Positions 1 to 5,348 of a DNA stretch of 8,319 bases are shown here, one piece after another. The stretch's first letter is position 1. Each line of letters opens with the position of its first letter. The DNA is taken from positions 1-8,319 of the forward strand of contig JAKZSO010000118.1 of NCBI GenBank assembly GCA_047517625.1, in the 5' to 3' direction. Below the pieces are notes generated by a model. It was not told where the DNA came from. It saw nothing but the letters and a program-made list of their open reading frames with translations, and did not search any database. The stretch is from JABHVE01 sp047517625. GTDB taxonomy: Bacteria > Pseudomonadota > Alphaproteobacteria > UBA2966 > CAIVPW01. A program made the translations under genes and the position numbers.

Positions 1-27
1 GGCTACAAGAACGCCTGCGGCGGCTAG
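1..27 (+). CDS. C-terminal tail of an upstream gene, cut by window edge
   Basis: Frame 1 reads GYKNACGG and stops at TAG (25-27). The next start codon in the same direction is at 45, so the two would form a closely spaced pair. Genes for SRPBCC/AHSA1 proteins often follow an ArsR-type regulator gene, so that is one guess for the product. Eight residues cannot identify it, and even its coding status is only inferred from position. Confidence 0.3.
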   Translation, partial: GYKNACGG

Positions 28-35
28 CCGCCGCA
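16..35. repeat. Perfect 20-bp palindrome across a stop codon
   Basis: TGCGGCGGCTAGCCGCCGCA equals its own reverse complement. As RNA it could form an 8-bp GC-rich stem with a CUAG tetraloop. It contains the TAG stop of the upstream frame and sits ten bases before the ATG at 45. No T-run follows, so it is not a standard intrinsic terminator. It could be an mRNA-stabilising hairpin, a regulator site or chance. Confidence 0.55.
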
Positions 36-44
36 ATTGGTCCG

Positions 45-262
45 ATGATCATTACCGAAACTGAACTGGGCCCTATCGAAAAAACCATCGAGGTTCCCTG
101 CGGCCAGCGCCAAGCCTTCCGGGTGTTTGTGAACAATCCGTGTCGAAGCTCATGTCGGCGGCACGATCACCGAGATCGGTGGGGACGATGCCGAATACCC
201 GTGGGGCACCTTCGTAGGCTTTGATCCCCACGCATCCCTGGCCATGGATTTTCACTGGCAGC
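45..262 (+). pseudogene. Broken SRPBCC/AHSA1 (START-like) domain gene
   Basis: From ATG at 45, frame 3 reads MIITETELGPIEKTIEVPCG and continues through AFRVFVNNP to about 140. This is the N-terminal strand of AHSA1/SRPBCC proteins, whose usual pattern is an I-x-K-T-I-E-V-P segment followed by an A-F-x-V-F segment. From 142 the homology resumes in frame 1 with VEAHVGGTITEIGGDDAEYP, then WGTFVGFDPH and MDFHW, matching the middle of the same domain. The stretch that normally lies between, with its conserved W-W-P-L, is absent; I estimate about 25 residues. Family resemblance ends at about 261, where comM sequence begins on the other strand. The gene therefore has an internal frame-breaking deletion and no 3' end. 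Members of this superfamily bind hydrophobic ligands; no function is expected here. An assembly error is the main alternative. Confidence 0.7.
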
Positions 263-1510
263 CGGTTCACGGGCCGCTGTTACCCGGGCAGCGACGGTGG
301 CGGAATCCTCCGACGCCGGGGGCAGGGCCAAATCGGCCACTTCCACCGCCGGCACATCCACATGCAGATCGATCCGGTCCAGCATGGGGCCGGAGATTTT
401 GTCCTGATATTCCCGGGCGCATTTCGGCACCCGGGCGCAGGCCTGGGACGCGTCATCCAAAAATCCGCACCGGCAGGGGTTCATCGCCGCGACGAACATG
501 ACCCGGGCGGGATAGGTGATGTGGCCGTTGGCCCGGGCGACGGTGACGCGGCCGGTTTCCAACGGCTGACGCAGGGCTTCCAAGACCGGGCGGTTGAATT
601 CCGGCAGCTCGTCCAGGAACAACACGCCGCCATGGGCCAATGAAACCTCGCCGGGTTTCGCCCGGTGGCCGCCGCCGACCATGGCCGCCTGGGAGGCCGA
701 ATGGTGAGGGTCACGGAATGGTCTGGTCCGGGTCAATGCGCCGCCGTCCAGCATGCCCGCCACCGAATGGATCATGGAAACCTCCAACGTTTCCGCCGCA
801 TCCATGGGCGGCAAAATGCCCGCGAGGCGCGCCGCCAACATGGATTTGCCGGCACCGGGCGGCCCGATCATCAGCATGTTGTGGCCACCGGCGGCTGCGA
901 CTTCTAGCGCCCTTTTGGCGGTCTCCTGGCCGCGAATGTCCAGCATGTCCAAATGGCTGGTGACGTCGGTCGCCATTTTCGGTTCGGGCTGCGACAACAC
1001 CCGGGTGCCTTTGAGATGGTTCACCAGCCCCAGCAAATTTTCCGGCGCCAAAACCTCCAATTTCGCCGCCCACGCCGCTTCCGGCCCGCACACCGCCGGG
1101 CAAATCAGGCCCATAACCCGGGCCGAGGCCCCCAGTGCCGCGGGCAGCACACCCGACACGGCGGCCAAAGAGCCGTCCAACGCCAATTCACCAAGGACGA
1201 AAAACCCGGCCACGTCCTCGGCCCCGATCACCCCCATGGACACCAGCAAGCCCACGGCAATCGGCAAATCAAAATGGCTGCCTTCTTTCAACACATCGGC
1301 TGGCGACAAGTTCACGGTGATGCGTTTGGGCGGCAGCGATAAGCCGATTGCACCCAAAGCGGCGCGCACCCGTTCGCGGCTTTCGGCCACCGCCTTGTCG
1401 GGCAGGCCGACCACTGTGAAGGCAGGCACGCCGGAAGCGATTTGCACCTGGACATCGACCTCCAACACCTCCACGCCCTGGGACGCCACCGTGTTGATGC
1501 GGGCGACCAC
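167..1510 (-). CDS. comM: ComM/YifB-like AAA+ ATPase, C-terminally truncated
   Basis: ComM is a hexameric AAA+ helicase (Mg-chelatase-like) that promotes branch migration during integration of transforming DNA. Residues counted from GTG 1510: an N-terminal S5-fold domain (about 1-165, with VGLPDKAVAESRERVRAAL and PPKRITVNLSPAD), Walker A GPPGAGKS (216-223), Walker B VLFLDE (296-301), the NPCRCGF motif (344-350) and MLDRIDLHV (376-384). GTG 1510 begins VVARINTVASQG, the usual family N-terminus; a TTG at 1534 would add eight residues with no family match. Recognisable ComM sequence ends at about residue 415 (AARE, near 266). About 32 unrelated residues follow, antisense to the SRPBCC fragment, before TGA at 167-169. 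Family members run about 500-510 residues, so the C-terminal Mg-chelatase domain (PF13335 type) is missing. The ATPase core is intact in frame, but helicase function is doubtful. It likely once followed gshB directly. Confidence 0.85.
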   Translation of the reverse strand: MVARINTVASQGVEVLEVDVQVQIASGVPAFTVVGLPDKAVAESRERVRAALGAIGLSLPPKRITVNLSPADVLKEGSHFDLPIAVGLLVSMGVIGAEDVAGFFVLGELALDGSLAAVSGVLPAALGASARVMGLICPAVCGPEAAWAAKLEVLAPENLLGLVNHLKGTRVLSQPEPKMATDVTSHLDMLDIRGQETAKRALEVAAAGGHNMLMIGPPGAGKSMLAARLAGILPPMDAAETLEVSMIHSVAGMLDGGALTRTRPFRDPHHSASQAAMVGGGHRAKPGEVSLAHGGVLFLDELPEFNRPVLEALRQPLETGRVTVARANGHITYPARVMFVAAMNPCRCGFLDDASQACARVPKCAREYQDKISGPMLDRIDLHVDVPAVEVADLALPPASEDSATVAARVTAAREPAASENPWPGMRGDQSLRRCPTGIRHRPHRSR

Positions 1511-1543
1511 TATCGGAGGTTTCCCGGGTTCCAAATCATAAGA

Positions 1544-1572
1544 ATTAACCTTAACTGAGTTACCCCCAACAA
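1544..1572 (-). promoter_or_regulatory. Possible comM promoter with palindrome in the spacer
   Basis: Read on the minus strand, TTGTTG (1572-1567) and GTTAAT (1549-1544) are 17 bases apart, giving partial sigma-70-like -35 and -10 boxes. Transcription would begin near 1537, about 27 bases before the GTG start of comM. The spacer holds the inverted repeat TAACTGAGTTA (1552-1562), placed where an operator could sit. The match to consensus is modest and this AT-richer gap could give such boxes by chance. Confidence 0.22.
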
Positions 1573-1638
1573 ATCGTTGTCCAGTGGACTCGGCGGTGCT
1601 ACAAGATTCTTGCAGGAACTCCTAACGGGGCACTGTAA

Positions 1639-1752
1639 ATGGCGTTTGCTGTCAAAGATGGGTTCATCCCTTGGCGGCTAGATTTTCGGCTCGGTACGGG
1701 TCGTTGTACTAAATTACCTTTTGTCAAAATGGCTTGGGAGAACGTGGCATGA
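1639..1752 (+). CDS. Small 37-codon open frame coupled to pyrE (hypothetical)
   Basis: ATG at 1639, immediately after an in-frame TAA, opens 37 codons. The peptide begins MAFAVKDGFIPWRLDFRLG, is rich in basic and aromatic residues (two Trp, several Arg/Lys), and ends WENVA. Its TGA (1750-1752) overlaps the pyrE ATG (1749-1751) as ATGA, the classic geometry of translational coupling. A GGGG run (1627-1630) eight bases upstream of the ATG is a weak ribosome binding site. No family is recognised and there is no clear signal peptide or membrane helix. It may be a leader peptide controlling pyrE, a small protein, or a chance open frame; the coupling geometry is the main support. Confidence 0.38.
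   Translation: MAFAVKDGFIPWRLDFRLGTGRCTKLPFVKMAWENVA
1736..1740 (+). promoter_or_regulatory. Shine-Dalgarno that fixes the pyrE start
   Basis: GGGAG lies eight bases before ATG 1749. It selects that ATG over the in-frame TTG at 1734, which has no such element, and it lies inside the last codons of the small upstream open frame. Confidence 0.6.
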
Positions 1753-2339
1753 CCGGGGTAGCCGCGCTACGGAGAGATGCCGACTCGTTGGTCCTCAATG
1801 AGAACGAAAAGCGTCTTCGCGATCTTATTAAAGACTACTCCCTGAAAACCGGCGGAAATTTTCTGTTGGCCTCCGGAGCCACAAGCAATTTCTATTTTGA
1901 AATGAAAGCCACCACATGTCTGCCGGAGGGCGCGAACCTGATTTCTGAGATGATTTTGGAGAAACTTGCAGAAATCGAAATAGACGGCGTTGCTGGAATT
2001 GAGCTCGGCGCGGTGCCATTGGTTGCGTGCGTCGCAATGCAAAGCCATACGTCTGAAAGATCGCTGCCCGGGTTCCTTGTTCGCAAGGAAGCGAAGTCTC
2101 GTGGATCTCAGGAATTGATCGAGCCACACCTCGTGGCGAATCTGCGGATTGCTGTGGTTGACGATGTAACCACTTCTGGTGGGTCTGTGCTGCAAGCGAT
2201 TCAGTCCGTGCGGGCCGCTGGTTGTATCGTGGACACGGCTGTCACGGTCGTCGACCGGGGTGAGGGTGCGGAAGCTACTCTACGGGAAAAGGGCGTAGAA
2301 TTAATTCCGCTGCTGTCGGTAAACGATTTCACCATTTAG
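1749..2339 (+). CDS. pyrE: Orotate phosphoribosyltransferase-like protein
   Basis: PyrE joins orotate to PRPP to make OMP, the penultimate step of UMP synthesis, in the cytoplasm. The 196-residue product has the expected family length. It carries the orotate-side segment LASGATSNFYFEMKATTCLPEG (quoted here as LASGATSNFYF, 40-50, then EMKATTCLPEG), GIELGAVPL (83-91), the flexible catalytic loop VRKEAKSRG (111-119) and the PRPP motif VVDDVTTSGGS (136-146). The loop His common in bacterial PyrE (K-x-H-G) is Arg118, and the usual I-E-G after the loop is I-E-P (124-126). ATG 1749 is chosen because of its Shine-Dalgarno and its ATGA overlap with the small upstream frame. The gene is on the opposite strand to gshB and comM and uses more A/T-ending codons than its neighbours, suggesting later acquisition. 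It converges on gshB with a 45-base gap. OPRTase is the best call; another orotate-like phosphoribosyltransferase role is possible. Confidence 0.85.
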   Translation: MTGVAALRRDADSLVLNENEKRLRDLIKDYSLKTGGNFLLASGATSNFYFEMKATTCLPEGANLISEMILEKLAEIEIDGVAGIELGAVPLVACVAMQSHTSERSLPGFLVRKEAKSRGSQELIEPHLVANLRIAVVDDVTTSGGSVLQAIQSVRAAGCIVDTAVTVVDRGEGAEATLREKGVELIPLLSVNDFTI

Positions 2340-2384
2340 CCGCTAAGATTTCCTCTCAGGATTCTGTCACCGGTTCATAGGGAA

Positions 2385-3323
2385 CTAAAGACGAGCCTCG
2401 ATCGCGTCCCAAATATTCGCTTCCAGCTTCACCCCGTCGAAGCGATTGATTTCTTGCAGTCCGGTGGGTGAGGTGACGTTGATTTCGGTCAGCCAATCGC
2501 CGATCACATCGATGCCCGCGAACACCAGCCCCATTTCCTTCAGGGTCGGGCCGATGCGTTCGCAAATTTCAAGTTCGCGCTTGGTCAGCGCCGACGGGTG
2601 GGCGGTGCCGCCGACATGCAGATTCGATCGCGCTTCGCCCCGGGCGGGCACCCGCAGCAGCGCCCCCACCGGTTTGCCGTCCACCAGGATAATGCGTTTG
2701 TCGCCCTGGCGAATTTCGGGGACATAGCGCTGGACCACGATTGGCTCGCGGTACAGGCCGGTGAACAATTCCAATAGCGCGTTCAAGTTTTCATCGTCCG
2801 GGGTGACGTGAAACACGCCAGCGCCACCGTTGCCGAACAGCGGCTTGACGATGATGTCTTTGTGTTCCGCCCGGAACGCTAAAATTTCATAGCGGTCCGA
2901 CGAAATCAGCGTCGGCGGCATCACCCCATCGAAATGCGTGACAAATAATTTTTCGGGGGCGTTGCGCACGTTGACCGGATCGTTCACCACCAAGGTCTTG
3001 GGCTGAATATGTTCCAGAATATGGGTGGCGGTGATGTAGGCCATATCGAAGGGCGGGTCCTGGCGCATCAAAACTACATCGACATCCGTCAACTCCAGGG
3101 CAATCGCGTCGCCCAGGGTGGCATGAGAATCCGGCGCCCGTTGAACCGTCATGGGCCGCGCCCGGGCCATCACTCTTCCCTGATTGAGGCTGAGATCTTG
3201 GGGGCCATAATGAAACAATTCGTGGCCCCGGGCCTGGGCTTCCAGTGCCAGCACAAAGGTGCTGTCGGCATCGATATCGATGCCGGCCACTGGGTCCATC
3301 TGAATCGCGACTTGCCGGGTCAC
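2385..3323 (-). CDS. gshB: Glutathione synthetase
   Basis: GshB ligates glycine to gamma-glutamylcysteine with ATP, the last step of glutathione synthesis. The 312 residues match the bacterial family length. The N-terminal segment VAIQMDPVAGIDIDADSTF (5-23) and MRQDPPFDMAYI (86-97) are characteristic. NDPVNVRNAPEKL (114-126) and the ATP-grasp elements IIVKPLFGNGGAGVF (157-171), VQRYVPEIRQGDKRII (197-212) and the metal/substrate segment GIDVIGDWLTEINVTSPTG (270-288) follow in order. The start is GTG at 3323; no internal ATG before residue 9 fits the family N-terminus and no strong ribosome binding site is visible. It lies 21 bases downstream of the BON lipoprotein gene and is probably co-transcribed with it. 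I recall comM following gshB in related genomes; here the next minus-strand gene is comM beyond the inverted pyrE. Confidence 0.96.
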   Translation of the reverse strand: MTRQVAIQMDPVAGIDIDADSTFVLALEAQARGHELFHYGPQDLSLNQGRVMARARPMTVQRAPDSHATLGDAIALELTDVDVVLMRQDPPFDMAYITATHILEHIQPKTLVVNDPVNVRNAPEKLFVTHFDGVMPPTLISSDRYEILAFRAEHKDIIVKPLFGNGGAGVFHVTPDDENLNALLELFTGLYREPIVVQRYVPEIRQGDKRIILVDGKPVGALLRVPARGEARSNLHVGGTAHPSALTKRELEICERIGPTLKEMGLVFAGIDVIGDWLTEINVTSPTGLQEINRFDGVKLEANIWDAIEARL

Positions 3324-3344
3324 GCGCTGTCAGGGGCAGACGGG

Positions 3345-3956
3345 CTAACGGCGGGGGTCATCGGCCAGCCGCACGTGGCTGATGACGTTTTGCACACCGG
3401 AAATGGCCCGGGCGTAATCGGTGACCCGGTCCAATTCCGCCTGGTCGAGAGCGATCCCCATCAGGTAGACCGTGCCGATGACGGTATCGACCGAAAAATT
3501 CACACCCGCGATTTCCCTGTCGGTGAGCATTTGGAATCTTAGCTGGGCGGTAATACGGGCGTCGTCCAGGTACGTGATAAACCCGTCGCGTTCGGCGATT
3601 TGGATTTCGTTCAAAACCTCGCGGACGCCGTCGACCTGCCACGCCGCGCGTACGGCGGTCACCCGGTCGTCTGGGATGTTGACGCTGCCGGTCAACAACA
3701 CCCGGCTTTCCACCACTTCGATGCCTATCCGCAGGAACAAATTCTGGTCGGTTTCCAGCAGCTTTTGATTGATCAGCAACTGGATGGTGGCGTCGTCCAA
3801 TGCCGCGCCAACCGAGCGTTCCTGCACTGCCGCCACGCCGACAACCGCGGCGCCACCGACCAACAGCGATTGGCACGCAGCCAAAACAAGGGCGGAGCCG
3901 ATCAACGTGGCGCGGGCGAAGCGGTTCAAAATTTGGCTGGGTCGGCTTGCAATCAT
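3345..3956 (-). CDS. BON-domain lipoprotein (DolP/YraP-like)
   Basis: The 203-residue product has a basic n-region, a hydrophobic stretch (about 16-27) and the lipobox LAAC with Cys28, so it should be exported and lipidated. Two BON domains follow, at about 54-122 (LLINQKLLETDQ, VLLTGSVNIPDDR, GVREVLNEIQI) and 130-197 (ITAQLRFQMLTD, TVYLMGIALDQAE, GVQNVISHVRL). BON domains bind phospholipid membranes. The Escherichia coli relative DolP (YraP) helps keep the outer membrane intact and is also a dual-BON lipoprotein encoded near yraN and rsmI, so gene order supports the call. ATG 3956 has an AAAGG nine bases upstream. Gaps are 25 bases to yraN and 21 to gshB, consistent with one operon. The residue after Cys28 is Gln, not Asp, which under the Lol rule favours the outer membrane. 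The symbol is left empty because orthology to dolP was not tested. Confidence 0.88.
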   Translation of the reverse strand: MIASRPSQILNRFARATLIGSALVLAACQSLLVGGAAVVGVAAVQERSVGAALDDATIQLLINQKLLETDQNLFLRIGIEVVESRVLLTGSVNIPDDRVTAVRAAWQVDGVREVLNEIQIAERDGFITYLDDARITAQLRFQMLTDREIAGVNFSVDTVIGTVYLMGIALDQAELDRVTDYARAISGVQNVISHVRLADDPRR

Positions 3957-3981
3957 GTGGTGTTACCTTTGGTTAGAGCCG

Positions 3982-4374
3982 TCAATCCAGTATATGCCAA
4001 GCGTTGGGAATATGAACCGGTCTGCGCCTTGGCGCCACCAGCATGACGTCGAATCGCATGGTGTGGGCGTCGAATTCAGAGTGGCCGGCGGCAAACGATT
4101 GCGCCGCCCGGGTGATCCGCGCCTGTTGCCGCGGCGAAACCGATTCCACTGCAACCTGGACGCTGGCCCGGGCTTTGACTTCGACAAACGCCAGCACGCT
4201 TCCGCGCACCGCGACCAAATCGATTTCTCCACCCGGCTGGCGGGATCGCTCGGCAACGATGCGATAGCCCTTCAACCGCAGCCACCAGGCACACATGGTT
4301 TCCGCGCGCCTGCCGGAACTCTCGGCCCGGCGCTTCTTGCCAACGCCGGCTTGATGCACGTCGAACTCTGTCAT
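3982..4374 (-). CDS. yraN: YraN/UPF0102 family nuclease-fold protein
   Basis: This 130-residue protein has the UPF0102 pattern, related in fold to restriction and Holliday-junction nucleases. Visible are the N-terminal basic segment with RRAE (22-25), the long helix ending LRLKGYRIV (33-40), then GGEIDLVA (48-55) and LAFVEVKAR (61-69). The putative metal-binding residues are Glu25, Glu50, Asp52, Glu65 and Lys67. A RFDV segment (107-110) is also typical. The true cellular role of the family is not firmly established. ATG 4374 shares one base with the rsmI stop (TGATG); a GTG at 4377 would add one residue and make a four-base GTGA overlap. Either way translation is probably coupled to rsmI. The downstream neighbour is the BON lipoprotein gene, as in many proteobacteria. 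Confidence 0.92.
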   Translation of the reverse strand: MTEFDVHQAGVGKKRRAESSGRRAETMCAWWLRLKGYRIVAERSRQPGGEIDLVAVRGSVLAFVEVKARASVQVAVESVSPRQQARITRAAQSFAAGHSEFDAHTMRFDVMLVAPRRRPVHIPNAWHILD

Positions 4375-5348
4375 CACTTTGAGGTCAATGTAAGGGCCAG
4401 AGCGTAAACCCGGCGCCGGGACAAACCGGTTTGCTCGGTGACGGCGGCCACCGCACCCCGCACAGAGGAGGCTTTCAACGCTTCGGCCAGCAGCGCTTTT
4501 ATCTGGTCATCGGTCGGATCGGGAGCCGCGCCGGCGCCGCCGACAACGATCACCACCTCGCCTTTTGGCGCCCCAGCTTTCGCGTAGTGATCGGCCAGTT
4601 CGTCCACCGTGCCGCGGCGCAGTTCTTCGAAGCGTTTGGTCAGTTCCCGGCCCACTGTCACTGGCCGGGGGCCAAACACCTGAGCCATGTCGGCCAGAGC
4701 CGCCGCCAATCGCCGGGGTGATTCCAGAAACACCAGGGTTGCTGGCTGGCCCGCCAGACCACCAAGCTCTTTTGTCCGCGCCGATTTTTTTGGTGGCAAA
4801 AAGCCCGCGAACAAGAACCGATCGGTGGGCAAACCAGCGACGCTGAGGGCCGCCAAAACCGAAGACGGCCCGGGGATCGGAAAGACCGCAAACCCAGAAC
4901 CAATCACCGCCTGAACCAACGAATAACCGGGATCAGATATCAGCGGTGTCCCGGCGTCGGCGACCAGCGCCACCGCCTCCCCAGCGTTCATGCGCGCCAA
5001 CAGCCGGGGCCGGGCCCGGTCGGCGTTGTGATCGTCGAACCGGGTGGTGGGGGTGCTGATCCCGTGCCGGGCCAGGAGCTTTGCCGTGACCCGGGTATCT
5101 TCACAGGCGATGAGATCGGCAGCGGCCAACGTTTCCAACGCCCGCAGAGTGATGTCACCGAGGTTGCCGATGGGGGTCGCCACGACATAGAGGCCGGACT
5201 TCAACTCTGCCTTTTTCTTGACGGCACGCTGGTGTGGCTTTGGTTTACTTCGCTCTGACCCGCCCTTACTCTTGGACGGCGCCAATGACCGCCCGCCAGC
5301 CCCATTCCCCGCCCCACCGTTCTGTGAAGAAACTTGTCGCCGGGGCAT
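4374..5348 (-). CDS. rsmI: 16S rRNA 2'-O-ribose C1402 methyltransferase RsmI
   Basis: RsmI uses S-adenosylmethionine to methylate the ribose of C1402 in 16S rRNA, which helps tune the decoding centre. Numbered from ATG 5348: GLYVVATPIGNLGDITLRAL (52-71), IACEDTRVT (80-88), FDDHN (104-108), VADAGTPLISDPGY (129-142) and a PGPSS motif, all classic SAM-dependent tetrapyrrole-methylase-fold signatures. The C-terminal RsmI extension is present (GEVVIVVGG, and SSVRGAVAAVTEQTGLSRRR near the end). The first 49 residues are a low-complexity Ser/Lys/Gly/Pro tail. A TTG at 5204 with AAGG just upstream would start MKSGLYVVATPIG, closer to the family N-terminus, and would remove the overlap with the divergent lppC-like gene. 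The upstream start is therefore uncertain; the core is secure. Its stop overlaps yraN, making it the first gene of the minus-strand operon. Confidence 0.93.
   Translation of the reverse strand: MPRRQVSSQNGGAGNGAGGRSLAPSKSKGGSERSKPKPHQRAVKKKAELKSGLYVVATPIGNLGDITLRALETLAAADLIACEDTRVTAKLLARHGISTPTTRFDDHNADRARPRLLARMNAGEAVALVADAGTPLISDPGYSLVQAVIGSGFAVFPIPGPSSVLAALSVAGLPTDRFLFAGFLPPKKSARTKELGGLAGQPATLVFLESPRRLAAALADMAQVFGPRPVTVGRELTKRFEELRRGTVDELADHYAKAGAPKGEVVIVVGGAGAAPDPTDDQIKALLAEALKASSVRGAVAAVTEQTGLSRRRVYALALTLTSK

Noticed and set aside
400..560. Many CCCGGG and GCCCGGGC repeats, also seen across the window
   Set aside because: They fall mostly in coding sequence and follow from frequent Ala/Gly next to CGG arginine codons. 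No spacing or array structure is visible.
753..1541. A 262-codon open frame on the + strand
   Set aside because: It lies wholly antisense to comM, and its composition (many Ala, Ser, Thr, Pro) is that expected of the complement of a GC-rich gene. The comM frame carries unmistakable motifs.
1579..1589. Small inverted repeat GTCCAGTGGAC between comM and pyrE
   Set aside because: Five-base arms are expected by chance in a gap of this size, and no promoter or start is well placed next to it.
1734..1748. TTG start for pyrE five codons upstream
   Set aside because: The GGGAG that would serve as ribosome binding site lies just after this TTG, properly spaced for ATG 1749.
2340..2384. Intrinsic terminator between convergent pyrE and gshB
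   Set aside because: Only a four-base stem (GTTC/GAAC near 2373-2385) is found, with no T-run on either strand.
3009..3542. A 177-codon + strand open frame across gshB and the BON gene
   Set aside because: It is antisense to two well-supported genes, crosses their junction and shows no domain.
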